Part shown: in pieces, positions 23,769 through 33,551 of the stretch
How positions within the stretch are numbered: the first letter of the stretch is position 1
Layout of the letters: every line of letters begins with the position of its first letter
Source of the DNA: Acidithiobacillus sp.
Lineage (GTDB): Bacteria; Pseudomonadota; Gammaproteobacteria; Acidithiobacillales; Acidithiobacillaceae
Assembly: GCA_028065135.1 (NCBI GenBank)
Contig: JAPTWR010000201.1
Span: 1-39,175 of the forward strand
Reading direction: 5' to 3'
DNA length: 39,175 nt
The notes under the pieces: generated by a model
The model's input: the letters and a program-made list of their open reading frames with translations, nothing else
The model's database searches: none
What the model was told of the DNA's origin: nothing
Position numbers and translations under genes: made by a program

Positions 23769-26700
23769 ATGAAGATCCAGTTCGACGCCAATCAGCCCTT
23801 CCAGCGTATCGCCGTATCCGCCGTGGTGGATCTCTTTGACGGGCAGCCCCGTGGGGAAGATGCCTTCACCGTGACCAAGTTTACAGGGACGGCCTATGGC
23901 AGTTTGGGCATTGGTGCAGAACAGGCGGAATTGGGACTAGGCAATCGCCTGCTGATTGATGATGTCGTTCTGCATGCCAATGCCCGGAAGATTCAGGACC
24001 GTAATGACATTGAGCATCCGGATCCGGCGCTACCCCTGGAGGGCTGGACGCTTTTTGATTCCGTCGCCAATCAACCCCGCCTCTGCCCGCATTTCTCTGT
24101 GGAGATGGAAACTGGCACCGGCAAGACCTACGTGTATCTGCGCACCATCTATGAACTGGCAACCCGCTATGGCTTCAAGAAGTTCATCATCGTGGTGCCC
24201 AGCGTCGCCATCCGGGAAGGTGTGCTCCACAGCATCGACATCATGAAGGACCATTTTCGTGGCCTCTACAACAACCTGCCCGTGGAGCACTTCGTATACG
24301 ACGCCAAACGGGTCAACCGGCTGCGCCAGTTTGCCACCAGCAACACCGTGCAAATCCTGGTCATCAACATCGATGCCTTCCGCAAAAACTTTGCCGGCAC
24401 CGAGGATGAGCACAAGAGCAACGTCATCTTCAAGGAGAGCGACAAGCTCAGTGGTCGCCAGCCCATCGAATATGTGCAGGCAACCCGGCCTATCGTCTTC
24501 ATCGACGAGCCGCAGAGCGTGGACAGCACCGACAAATCCCAGGAAGCTATCAAAGCACTGAATCCGCTGTGTACGTTGCGGTATTCGGCAACCCACAAGA
24601 ACCCCTACAACCTGGTCTACCGGCTGGACCCCATCCGGGCCTTTGACCTGAAGCTGGTGAAGCAAATCGTGGTCGCCAGTGTCCGGGCCGATGAGGATGC
24701 CCGGTATGGGTATATCCGGCTCGATGAGGTGATTGCCAAGGCGAAATCCGTCAAAGCCAAATTGAGTGTCCATAAGCAGGGTCCAAAAGGCCCCAAGGTG
24801 TCTTCGGTGACGGTCGGGCAGGACGATGACCTATTCGTGAAATCTGGAGAGATGCCCGTCTACAAGGATGGGTATGTTATTACTGAGATACGTTCTGACC
24901 CAGGTGACGAGCACATTCAATTCGCCAATGGCCTGCGCATCAACCTGGGCAAAGAAGTCGGCGGCGTGCAGGCAGATGAGCAGCGTGTCCAAATCCGTTT
25001 GACCATCCAGAAGCATCTCGATAAAGAACTCATGCTGCACGGTCTGGGCAGGGGCATCAAAGTCCTGAGCCTGTTCTTCATAGATCGGGTTGCCAACTAC
25101 CGGTCCTATGATGATAACGTTTCCATGCCCGGCCCCTTTGCCCGCATCTTCGACGAAGAACTGGCGGCCATGGCCCAGAAAGAGAAGTACAAGCCGCTCA
25201 CCTGGCTGCAGAACCAGAAGTGCATCGAAGAAGTTCATGATGGATATTTTGCGAAGGACACTAAGGGGAAAAATAAAAACAAAATTAAAGATACCAGCGG
25301 CACAACTGAGGATGACAATGCCGTTTATAATCTGATTATGCAGGACAAGGAACGCCTACTGTCCATGGACGAGCCGTTGCGTTTCCTGTTCAGCCACTCG
25401 GCGCTACGGGAAGGCTGGGACAACCCGAACGTCTTCCAGATCTGCACGCTGCGGGAAATGGGCAGTGAACAGGAGCGCCGACAGACCATCGGCCGGGGAT
25501 TGCGTCTGCCCGTGGATGCAGACGGCCTGCGGGTCATGGACGATTCCATCAATCGCCTGACTGTGATCGCCAATGAAGGCTATGCCGCCTTTGCCGATGC
25601 CCTGCAAAAGGAATATGAGCGGGATTGCGGTGTCACCTTTGGAAAGATCCCCATGACGGCATTGAGCCGCTTGTCTGTGATGGACGGCGATACCGAAAAA
25701 CCCATCGGCCGGGACAAGGCCGAAATATTGAAGGTAGCCTTGGTGGAGCAGGGGATACTCGACCAGGACGGAAAGATATTGGCCGCCTTTGAACCCAAAC
25801 GGAAGGGGTTCCGTCTGGTTGTGCCGCCGGCGCTGGAGAGTGAGGGGATTACTTCTGCGGACGTGGTGGATCTGCTTTCCAGATACCGGATGGAGCGTCA
25901 TGTGCAGAAGGAAACGGATATCAAGCCCAATCCGTTCAATAAACAGGTACTCCTGAACCCGGACTTCAAGATTCTCTGGGACAAAATCAAGCCCCGTACC
26001 CGGTACCGGATAGGTTTCAGCACGGATGAACTGGTTAAGACGGCCGCCAAGGCAATCAAGGAAATGCCGACCATCAGAAAACCGGTGGTACATGTGGATG
26101 AGGCGGCCTTGCCCGTTGGTGGCGGCGGCGTGGGCACCAGAATGATCGCCAGTTCATCCTTGGAAGGTGGTGCTACCGTGACGGCCATTCCCGACATCAT
26201 CGCCTATCTGCAGGAGAGCACCGGCCTGACCCGGCACAGCCTGGCCATGATCATCCAGCGGTCGGAAACCATGCAGCAGTTCCTCAACCATCCCCAACGC
26301 TATCTGGATCAGGTGGCGGCCATCATCAATAAGGAAATGGCCCGGCTGATTGTGGATGGCATCGAGTATGAACGGATCATGGTCGGTCCGGACGCCGAGT
26401 GGGAAATGCACCGGCTGGAGGAATCCGAAAAGCTCGTGGACTACCTGACTAGCCTGAAGGTGGAGCATCCGGAAAAAACACCATATCCTTTCATCGAATG
26501 GGATTCCCAGGTAGAACTGGAATTCGCCAGAAAGATGGACAGCCGTGAGGACATTGTGGTGTTCGTGAAACTACCTAAATGGTTCAAGGTGGACACGCCG
26601 GTGGGCACCTACAACCCGGATTGGGCCATCGTGAAGCGGGATCAGGTAGGCGAGAAAAAGCTGTACCTGGTCCGGGAAACCAAGGGCACCAAGGATCTGA

Positions 26701-26804
26701 ACAAGGTGCGGCCGGATGAGCGGGACAAGATCCGGTGTGGTGCCAAGCACTTTGAGGCGCTTGGAGTGGATTATGCGTATGCGGTGAATGGAGATGAGAT
26801 ATGA
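23769..26804 (+). CDS. res: Type III restriction enzyme helicase-nuclease (Res)
   Basis: A 1011-residue protein with SVEMETGTGKTYVYLRTI (Walker A), IVFIDEPQSVD (DExx motif, about residue 245), TLRYSATHKN (motif III), LREGWDNPNVFQICTLRE and QERRQTIGRGLRLPVD (motifs V-VI). The C-terminal nuclease has NPDWAIVKRD and LYLVRETKGT, giving a PD-ExK site near residues 950-972. It translocates or diffuses along DNA after ATP hydrolysis and cuts near unmodified sites together with Mod. It is GC-rich and full length, and all key motifs look intact. The next gene overlaps its stop (ATGA). Confidence 0.93.
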   Translation: MKIQFDANQPFQRIAVSAVVDLFDGQPRGEDAFTVTKFTGTAYGSLGIGAEQAELGLGNRLLIDDVVLHANARKIQDRNDIEHPDPALPLEGWTLFDSVANQPRLCPHFSVEMETGTGKTYVYLRTIYELATRYGFKKFIIVVPSVAIREGVLHSIDIMKDHFRGLYNNLPVEHFVYDAKRVNRLRQFATSNTVQILVINIDAFRKNFAGTEDEHKSNVIFKESDKLSGRQPIEYVQATRPIVFIDEPQSVDSTDKSQEAIKALNPLCTLRYSATHKNPYNLVYRLDPIRAFDLKLVKQIVVASVRADEDARYGYIRLDEVIAKAKSVKAKLSVHKQGPKGPKVSSVTVGQDDDLFVKSGEMPVYKDGYVITEIRSDPGDEHIQFANGLRINLGKEVGGVQADEQRVQIRLTIQKHLDKELMLHGLGRGIKVLSLFFIDRVANYRSYDDNVSMPGPFARIFDEELAAMAQKEKYKPLTWLQNQKCIEEVHDGYFAKDTKGKNKNKIKDTSGTTEDDNAVYNLIMQDKERLLSMDEPLRFLFSHSALREGWDNPNVFQICTLREMGSEQERRQTIGRGLRLPVDADGLRVMDDSINRLTVIANEGYAAFADALQKEYERDCGVTFGKIPMTALSRLSVMDGDTEKPIGRDKAEILKVALVEQGILDQDGKILAAFEPKRKGFRLVVPPALESEGITSADVVDLLSRYRMERHVQKETDIKPNPFNKQVLLNPDFKILWDKIKPRTRYRIGFSTDELVKTAAKAIKEMPTIRKPVVHVDEAALPVGGGGVGTRMIASSSLEGGATVTAIPDIIAYLQESTGLTRHSLAMIIQRSETMQQFLNHPQRYLDQVAAIINKEMARLIVDGIEYERIMVGPDAEWEMHRLEESEKLVDYLTSLKVEHPEKTPYPFIEWDSQVELEFARKMDSREDIVVFVKLPKWFKVDTPVGTYNPDWAIVKRDQVGEKKLYLVRETKGTKDLNKVRPDERDKIRCGAKHFEALGVDYAYAVNGDEI

Positions 26805-27946
26805 AGCTGAAGCTCCTAAACCTTATTACTCATATATTAGCACGCCACAATCGCATTTTAATTAACGACTATACCTCCAAATCAACAATCATTAGACAGC
26901 CCAACAAAAAACTCGGATCGCCAGGTAGTTATCGCCATCTTGATTTTACTTTATGGAATTTAGCGCATGCTACCATTAAAGCAGATCTGGTGACAAACAC
27001 AAATGTCAGTCTCTTGAGAAGGTTTGCATTCTTGATTGATACTACAGAATTTATTGCATCCAGCACTCGCGATTTTAGGCTGAGTAAACAGCCATTTGAT
27101 AATTTGAGTGATTTTGTAAGAACCGGATACACTGGGCGCATCGCACAAGGGCTCGCGGTCCTTTTCATGGAGGACATGAATTATACCTATGTAAGCAAGC
27201 CTTCTATATCACGTGCACAGAAGTGCGCAGATTTTCTTTTTTCTCTTCCCCGTCACCTCCAACAAAACGGGAAGTACGCACTAGTTGAGTCAAAAGGAAC
27301 ATACTCTGCAAGCCCTCATCTAAAAAGTATGCTTAGGGATGCTCTAGATCAGATCAATAGAACGATACCCCTCTTGCAAGCTAATACAATTTTCAAATCC
27401 TTTGCTATGGCAAGTATTTTTCGCGACGATAATAATAGCGAACAAACATCGCTAAATATCATTGATCCAGAAGGAAGTGGCGAATCAGAAAACGGGATTG
27501 AAGAAGATTATGTGTGGCGTTCAAACTATTCATCATGGCTTTCTGGGATGGGGTACGCAAAGCTCGCTGCTAAGATCTCCCCATCGGCTCCTTATGGTGA
27601 CAGGGGAGAGCAAGTAGAAGTAAATACTGCAGAGCACAATGGAAAGACCTATGTTATTGATTCTGCACATCAAATAAAAAAGTTAATATATGGTGAACTC
27701 TCAAAATTTGAGCCATACTATTTGATTCCATTTCCCATGGTGATGGGATTAGAAATGCAACTTCTGATAGGGGCGATAAAAAACATAAATGAGGGAAACA
27801 AGGAGAATCCTGAAATTAAGGTGGGGAAGAATAGGTTTAATGCAGATCTAGATATGGCCCCGATTAGTATATTTTCTGATGGCTCTATTTTTGGACGCAT
27901 TGATTGTTTTGAAAAAGTGAAGAAGCAAGCATTACCATACAAATAA
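26801..27946 (+). CDS. Unrecognised protein coupled to res, possible PD-(D/E)XK fold
   Basis: A 381-residue protein whose ATG overlaps the res stop by four bases, so it is translated with the restriction enzyme. I do not recognise the family. Residues 142-167 read CADFLF, a spacer, then YALVESKGT, i.e. D144-x18-E163-S-K165, the arrangement of a PD-(D/E)XK nuclease core. The rest is mixed helix and strand with no membrane segment. The gene is AT-rich, unlike res. Type III systems normally end with res, so this looks like an added component, perhaps a second nuclease or a specificity or immunity factor. Confidence 0.6.
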   Translation: MKLKLLNLITHILARHNRILINDYTSKSTIIRQPNKKLGSPGSYRHLDFTLWNLAHATIKADLVTNTNVSLLRRFAFLIDTTEFIASSTRDFRLSKQPFDNLSDFVRTGYTGRIAQGLAVLFMEDMNYTYVSKPSISRAQKCADFLFSLPRHLQQNGKYALVESKGTYSASPHLKSMLRDALDQINRTIPLLQANTIFKSFAMASIFRDDNNSEQTSLNIIDPEGSGESENGIEEDYVWRSNYSSWLSGMGYAKLAAKISPSAPYGDRGEQVEVNTAEHNGKTYVIDSAHQIKKLIYGELSKFEPYYLIPFPMVMGLEMQLLIGAIKNINEGNKENPEIKVGKNRFNADLDMAPISIFSDGSIFGRIDCFEKVKKQALPYK

Positions 27947-28247
27947 AATAAGCGGCGCATGAGAGGTTATTCCAGAACTTTCGAAAAGATCTCCGAATGG
28001 GGGAGAGTTGCGCGTCTGTGATATGGAAACAGAGCCAATATGATAGCTTTTGTGGCACCTCCGGACGAAAGTTAAGAAAACAGACAGGCTACACCTGCTG
28101 GCACCGCGTCACTTCTTGGTTCTACCAAGTGGTGCGGACTTATTAAAATGAACGCCAAAAGTCAGGCAGAGTTTCATAATGAACCTAAATTATTGGAAAA
28201 GTGATGGTTGTTAAACAATTCTAAATCAGAACATTGTCCCCCTGGGA
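27947..28247. other. Gap between convergent genes, no gene seen
   Basis: This 301-bp stretch separates the end of the rightward restriction locus from the end of the leftward HNH gene. The only structure I see is CTTGGTTCTACCAAG (about 28115-28130), a short hairpin without a T run. Confidence 0.45.
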
Positions 28248-29393
28248 CTAGGAAGGCCACGCTTTGAGTTCATTAGAGGATGGACGACGTATTGATTCCG
28301 AAGAGATATAAACAGATAGTTCGTGCTGCCACTTTCCCACACCCTTGACGTCGAGATCTACTCGAATTGGTAGCCAATTGTCCGTCGGCGCACTGGCGAG
28401 AACCTCGACCCCAAAGACGCGCTCAACGCACAGGAGTGGGGTATATTGCCGGTTGTTTGTAGGGTCGATGTAGGGAATGGTGGCTTGACGAATAACCTCA
28501 AGTTTTAGGTACCGGTCAAACCACGGCGACCCGGCAAGTAGGTTGTAATTCTCGGCAAATCGCGTTCCGAAATCTCGATGAAACGGGCTTTCGCCCCTCT
28601 GGTGGGACAGACACGTCTTCACCTGTTGCGGTAGCGCATCCAAGCCTGACACCGTAGCCCAACGGCCACTTTGAAGCATCAAGTCGTGACTGTCTGAGAG
28701 GGCCCATGTTTTTGGTAGGTCAGTGACCGGTATGCGATTGGCGCTTGGGAAAACCGGACACCGAACCAAATAGCCACCAGTTGCCTCTCTGGTGATTGAT
28801 GGCTTGTCTCTAAGTGCGCGTCCATCCCCGAGTTCATTCACAAGAACATAAGGATCAACGGTCCCGGTTTGCTCGTATCGCTCGGCGAGCGCGATCAAAG
28901 CATGAACATCGCCATCAACAAAATTGCGCAGATGGAAGCTCCACACATCGGCCTCAGCGCCCAGAAATTCCCCGACGAATACGATGTTGGGCCCAATGGC
29001 TACAAGGTCGGATACGGCATCCCCGGCTGAAAAGGCGTTGCGCTGTCTCTCGGCGCACTTCGCCTCATGGTCGGATTTCATCGCCCGAAGGATATCCGCC
29101 GTGTATGTCACTTCGTCCCGGTCGATCAGGTCGGCGTGATTCGCGCACAACCAAATGGCATTGTTGATATGAGTGCGCTCCTCGCTGGACATGGATGCTA
29201 GATAGCGACGCGCTCCTGGTCCGGGCGCGGCGGCGTGAATATGCGCAGCCTTGCCGATCATGTTCACGGCATAGGGTGATTCATCACTTGGTCCTGATGT
29301 CGGCTGTGCGCAGCCACGGAACGAGCACTCGTGATGTGCGCGAAGCGCCACCTTCCGCTTTGTTTCTTCGGAAAACTCATCGCGGTTACTCAT
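28248..29393 (-). CDS. HNH endonuclease-like protein with C-terminal domain of unknown role
   Basis: A 381-residue protein. The N-terminus has LRAHHECSFRGCAQP (zinc cysteines), MIGKAAHIHAAAPGPGARRY (first histidine pair) and NNAIWLCANHADLID (the N and H of the motif), the compact HNH type seen at the start of many defence effectors. After about residue 120 the sequence changes to an unassigned domain (VAIGPNIVFVGEFLGAEADV onward, rich in Trp, Leu and Asp) that may sense a phage signal. It is transcribed alone, leftward. The ribosome site before ATG 29393 is weak. Confidence 0.75.
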   Translation of the reverse strand: MSNRDEFSEETKRKVALRAHHECSFRGCAQPTSGPSDESPYAVNMIGKAAHIHAAAPGPGARRYLASMSSEERTHINNAIWLCANHADLIDRDEVTYTADILRAMKSDHEAKCAERQRNAFSAGDAVSDLVAIGPNIVFVGEFLGAEADVWSFHLRNFVDGDVHALIALAERYEQTGTVDPYVLVNELGDGRALRDKPSITREATGGYLVRCPVFPSANRIPVTDLPKTWALSDSHDLMLQSGRWATVSGLDALPQQVKTCLSHQRGESPFHRDFGTRFAENYNLLAGSPWFDRYLKLEVIRQATIPYIDPTNNRQYTPLLCVERVFGVEVLASAPTDNWLPIRVDLDVKGVGKWQHELSVYISSESIRRPSSNELKAWPS

Positions 29394-29547
29394 CGCACCT
29401 TGCCATCAGGAAAAAATAGCACGCGCTGCCAGTACGGCTGCATCCCGTTGAATTTCGGCGGATGGCCCCCACTGTCGGAAAATTCGCTAATCCACGCTGA
29501 AAAGGAGCAATGGTCAAGCCTGGTGTATGAGTGTTTGCTGACATAGC

Positions 29548-29700
29548 TCAGGCGGCGTCCTGTTGATCATCCTGCAGGACTTCTTTAACCGGTAATTCAC
29601 TTTGAATTTTCACCCCGGCGAAGATATCCCGCAGTCGCGCGGCATGCACAATCTCTTTCCAGCACATCCACGCCCATTTCGACGTTTTTATCAGTGACAT
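29548..29700 (-). CDS. Small 50-residue frame, possibly a decayed fragment
   Basis: An ATG at 29700, 12 bases after the stop of the 951-residue gene, with GAGG about 9 bases upstream, opens a frame reading MSLIKTSKWAWMCWKEIVHA and ending DDQQDAA. I do not recognise it. The neighbouring plus-strand text around 29495-29520 (ACGCTGAAAAGGAGCAATGG) looks like a start region of an insertion-sequence gene that stops at once, so 29394-29712 may hold mobile-element debris. Confidence 0.3.
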   Translation of the reverse strand: MSLIKTSKWAWMCWKEIVHAARLRDIFAGVKIQSELPVKEVLQDDQQDAA

Positions 29701-29712
29701 GAACGCTGGCCC

Positions 29713-32568
29713 TCAACCATTCAATCGGTTCGCCGCAACGCCAATCTCACACCAAAGGTCCTCCATTCCAGGAAGGTGCCTCAGTTTGTCTGTAAAGTCC
29801 CTTGCATCATTGAACAAACTGGCTTGTGTAAGTTTTCTTATTATGGACTTGAGATGATCCTGAAAATCTATAATAGGCTCATATGTTTTCAATAACTCCC
29901 GTAAAACCGTACTTACTTCTCCCGGATTCCCGTCGGCTAGGCGATCAAGCTCCTCAACGAAGAAATCGGCGTTATAATCAACGTGCACAAAAGGTGCCAC
30001 TACAAGCAGCAACTTTTTCTCCATCTCCCCAATGTCCCCCAGATAACAACTTAGCAAGCCCAGGCTGGATAACAACTCCGACGCTGGCTCACCACCGCCA
30101 TGAGTTGAATCGACGCAACGATCCCAAAAAGTGAGTATTCTGTCTGTTTGTTCTTTCGTTAAAGCCTGTCCCCGCACGCTCCAAAAGAAGCGGCTAATTT
30201 CCATAAGATCCTGTATCTGTTTGGATTCGAATAGATACGCAAACTGCGGGGAGTCCAGTGTTTCATTGCCCCAAAGATATGCCAGCGCTATCCAGTGCAG
30301 TATATTTTCCCGAGCATGCCGGACTTTCAGGTCCGCATGCAATGCCACGGTCAGTACCTCGTTATCCTTTAGCTGCGCGTACATCCAGGGGGTCATCTGA
30401 GTATATGCCAAGCCCTCTAAAGAGCACAGGAAATTATTCCTATACTTCTCCGGGAAGATTTCTGTGATGTGCGCGCGCAGCCAATCGGGCGCCAAATATT
30501 CGAGATTTGTGGCGAAAGATCCGGTGAAGGTGGAGAACTCGTAATTCCCGTTCTTGCACTTTGCAAGTTCAGCATCGAATATCGGCTGCATCTCCCCCCA
30601 CGCTTCGCCATGACTGTCAATCTCACCATCGCGCACCCGGCAGACCCTGAGTGCATGATTGTAAAGGGCGTCTATGATCCTACCTTTCGCAGTGTTAAGC
30701 GCCTGTGTCATCGGATCATCCGCTACCGTGTCGACTGGCGTCGCGTGCCCAAGAAGGGTCTTGATCAAGGCCCATCCCCGTGGCAAGAGGCTGGCCGGAT
30801 AAGCCTTTGTATCGTTCCGCGTCCCCGCCCCAAGGAAATCAGCAATCACGGTTGGAATCCAATCCTTGTTGGGCGTCAACAGATACATCGGACCCTGATC
30901 CTCCGGCACTGTCTCCCTCCAAAATTCTGGCGCCGCTATTACGGATTCGAAAAATCCGATCAAATGTTCCCACGCCAGGTCCCAGTCGATTCCGTGGGCA
31001 ACTGTGGATGCGTCCCATAGGAGTTTGAATCCGCTAATGATGCCGTATTGATACGGCCGGTCAGAGCTTAAAAACTTTGGCAGGAGAGGAAGAAACACGT
31101 CAGGCCTGCTGCCCACAGCGCTTTCAAGCGCATGAATAAGTGCTTGGATAGTAGGCCCACGCCAAGTATCGGGTTGTCGAAACCCGTTCAATTTCTCCAC
31201 GATGTTTCCGGCGTTGGCGAAGGCGACGAGCTCATCGGCCTGGTATGGTGTTGGTCCAGGACCCATGACCAATTCATGATAAGAATTGAAATCTGGATGT
31301 GCGGAACCCGGCCCCAGGGATGCATCAGAATTTAATTCCGAATACCAGCTATCCGCAGGTTCATAGCCTTGGCCATTCACAGCGGAAAGCCAGTCACGTT
31401 GGCGAGTCCTCAAATACCGCTCCGCATCATCACATCCGGAAACCGGAAGCAATTGACGAATAACAAGAATCGTTTGTTCCTTGTATTCCGCGAAATCCCT
31501 AAAATGCTCTCTGAGCAGCCCATATGTCTCATGTAAATATTCGAAATCAAAGAAAGTCGGGGCGAGAACGCTGGGACAAAGATCTCTCAACCGGTCCCAG
31601 CCCTGGTTTACCATGTAAACACCAATTCGCCGCACAATCTCGGAACTGGCGCATAGCATCTTCTGCACGAAGGCGCGGGCGTCAGCCTGATCATGGTCCA
31701 ACCAACCCAGCAGCGTATCACGGAGCCCTTCGACAAAACGATTTTCCGCAGCCCGCCATGCGCGATTTTGTGAATTTTCCTCAATAGCTGGACGCAGGAC
31801 CCAGCTTGGAACGCCGCGTCTTTCGGGATCAAAAATCTCGCGAAGCCGATCCACAAAGAGATCACAAGCGTCTCTTCCGATTTTCTCCCCCAATGAGGTT
31901 GCCCTGGCGCCGATCATATCCTTAAGCCAGTGATCCTCAATAAGTGTGACAGGCTCTTTCCGGCTCCCGCTAAGGCCTGGGGTGTCAATCCATCGCACCG
32001 CAGTGCAATGGTAGAGGATGCGGTACGCTTTCCGCCAATTTTCAGGTTGGCCATCTGAAAGCATGCGCGGGAAGACGCCTTGGCCCAGCTCATGGCCGAC
32101 GAGGCCCCTTTCAAACCTACCTTGAAGCCAATTAGGAATAAGGTCTAGATCTTCTTCCGAAACGACAGACAGTGGTACTAACCCAAGGATGGTGGCGAAC
32201 CGATGATACGTATAATAATTGTCACGCAGGGAGCCATCTTCGTCGCGCGTCTGGCTGACATCCCTTACGACAATCATCACTTTTTCGCCGAGAACAGGGT
32301 TGTTGTGCTCGCCAGATTTTTTGGCGACAGCCACCAAATAATCTAACGCATCCCAATAGGGAATTCTGAAATGGCCTTCATCATCGACCCTTTCTGGCGC
32401 AGGATTATGTTCAGGATTGAAAAATCCCCTTTCAGCAAGTGCGTCGAAGAGATCGTCAAAATTATGCTTTCTCTTTTCAAGAATTAGCTGAAATCCACGG
32501 CGCGCGTACTCGGTACTCTTGTTCATGAGATTCAAGAAATCTCTCTCATTGGCGGAGAGGCTATTCAT
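29713..32568 (-). CDS. 951-residue helical repeat protein coupled to a SIR2 effector
   Basis: A long soluble protein of almost entirely alpha-helical character (many Leu, Trp, Arg and Glu; no membrane segment and no P-loop), such as AYRILYHCTAVRWID, ENILHWIALAYLWG and FFVEELDRLADGN, suggesting HEAT/TPR-like solenoid repeats. No family is recognised. Its ATG overlaps the stop of the SIR2 gene (32565-32568, ATGA), so the two are translated together. By analogy with defence-associated sirtuins such as DSR2, where a large helical region senses phage tail proteins and controls an N-terminal SIR2 NADase, this may be the sensor half of a split version. Confidence 0.7.
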   Translation of the reverse strand: MNSLSANERDFLNLMNKSTEYARRGFQLILEKRKHNFDDLFDALAERGFFNPEHNPAPERVDDEGHFRIPYWDALDYLVAVAKKSGEHNNPVLGEKVMIVVRDVSQTRDEDGSLRDNYYTYHRFATILGLVPLSVVSEEDLDLIPNWLQGRFERGLVGHELGQGVFPRMLSDGQPENWRKAYRILYHCTAVRWIDTPGLSGSRKEPVTLIEDHWLKDMIGARATSLGEKIGRDACDLFVDRLREIFDPERRGVPSWVLRPAIEENSQNRAWRAAENRFVEGLRDTLLGWLDHDQADARAFVQKMLCASSEIVRRIGVYMVNQGWDRLRDLCPSVLAPTFFDFEYLHETYGLLREHFRDFAEYKEQTILVIRQLLPVSGCDDAERYLRTRQRDWLSAVNGQGYEPADSWYSELNSDASLGPGSAHPDFNSYHELVMGPGPTPYQADELVAFANAGNIVEKLNGFRQPDTWRGPTIQALIHALESAVGSRPDVFLPLLPKFLSSDRPYQYGIISGFKLLWDASTVAHGIDWDLAWEHLIGFFESVIAAPEFWRETVPEDQGPMYLLTPNKDWIPTVIADFLGAGTRNDTKAYPASLLPRGWALIKTLLGHATPVDTVADDPMTQALNTAKGRIIDALYNHALRVCRVRDGEIDSHGEAWGEMQPIFDAELAKCKNGNYEFSTFTGSFATNLEYLAPDWLRAHITEIFPEKYRNNFLCSLEGLAYTQMTPWMYAQLKDNEVLTVALHADLKVRHARENILHWIALAYLWGNETLDSPQFAYLFESKQIQDLMEISRFFWSVRGQALTKEQTDRILTFWDRCVDSTHGGGEPASELLSSLGLLSCYLGDIGEMEKKLLLVVAPFVHVDYNADFFVEELDRLADGNPGEVSTVLRELLKTYEPIIDFQDHLKSIIRKLTQASLFNDARDFTDKLRHLPGMEDLWCEIGVAANRLNG

Positions 32569-33551
32569 TGCAGAAGATGCTCCATGTCAATCAGTTCCTG
32601 CAACACCATAGGGCTAGACGCAGGAGTCTGTTCGGCAAAGTTCTCCAAGACGTCCACAAGCTGTTCATGATCCTTGTCATCGCGCAGAAATGGGAGAAGT
32701 TCAATCCCACATTCATTCATGTAGTAGCTGCTCAAATGCTCCATCAACTTCAGCTCGTGCGAAAAGAATCCCTGTAGAAGGTAATGCTGAACCGAAATTC
32801 CATCAATTCCGGACGCCGGACGCTCCTTTATAATAATCTGTTCAAGGAGTTCATGCTCCTCCAAACCATACCCAACGAACAATACAGTCCTTCTCGTGAA
32901 GAGATTGTTCAAGAATGTCAGAACCTGGTTTTCCTCACGGTTACGATCGTTAGCGTAATGGCGTACATAATCTCCCGTAGTCAGAATCATATTATCTGGA
33001 TCTTTTACGGAGCCGTGCAGATGGATCACAGTATATGGGCAATCTAAGTTCGCATAGGTAAGCTCTGCCGCTTTATAAACCACGCGCATCGCTTCCGGAG
33101 CGGTTGTGCTTTGAGATTGGCCTACCACTCGGGTGACACCCGTTACATTCGGGATGATCATGTCGTCAAGCCACTCGTCATAATTCGTCGTTACGAATGT
33201 TTTTCCCAGCCTCGCTAACGCCGTGTACAAACGGTCTCCTATTTCTTTTTGATGACTATTATTACGCAATAACTCAGAGTATTTTATATCCTGATTGAAT
33301 CTTTCCGCGAAGGCGCGAGCCAAAGAAAGTTTCACGCGTGGGGATAGGCCACGGAGTTGTTCAACTTCCGCATAGCTAAGCCGACCACGGCCGATGAGTT
33401 GGCACAGGGCGCCATCCGCGAAACCATCCCATCCAGGACTGCCCGCAAGGCGTGACGCCCCCGCACCCACGAAAGGGATCAAAACGCCTTGTTGCGCGGC
33501 GTCACGCAGTCCTTGTGGGATTTTAGGGATCCGCTCTATTTTTGTGTCCAC
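32565..33551 (-). CDS. SIR2-domain effector of a two-gene system
   Basis: A 328-residue protein. LIPFVGAGASRLAGSPGWDG (residues 24-43) is the sirtuin NAD-binding loop, FVTTNYDEWLD (119-129) the conserved TNYD, VIHLHGSVKDP (175-185) the catalytic-histidine HGS, and VLFVGYGLEEHE the second Rossmann strand. I place the start at GTG 33551, which has AAGGA 6 bases upstream; a TTG at 33590 is possible. It likely consumes NAD+ when triggered. The C-terminus is short, so regulation probably lies in the overlapping helical partner downstream. Confidence 0.85.
   Translation of the reverse strand: MDTKIERIPKIPQGLRDAAQQGVLIPFVGAGASRLAGSPGWDGFADGALCQLIGRGRLSYAEVEQLRGLSPRVKLSLARAFAERFNQDIKYSELLRNNSHQKEIGDRLYTALARLGKTFVTTNYDEWLDDMIIPNVTGVTRVVGQSQSTTAPEAMRVVYKAAELTYANLDCPYTVIHLHGSVKDPDNMILTTGDYVRHYANDRNREENQVLTFLNNLFTRRTVLFVGYGLEEHELLEQIIIKERPASGIDGISVQHYLLQGFFSHELKLMEHLSSYYMNECGIELLPFLRDDKDHEQLVDVLENFAEQTPASSPMVLQELIDMEHLLQ

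Noticed and set aside
24030..24773. 247-residue minus-strand frame inside res
   Set aside because: It is antisense to conserved helicase motifs of res; the openness is an effect of GC-rich codon use.
13398..27946. DISARM system
   Set aside because: An SNF2 helicase and a methylase are present, but there is no drmA helicase, no drmB (DUF1998) and no phospholipase-D-like drmC.
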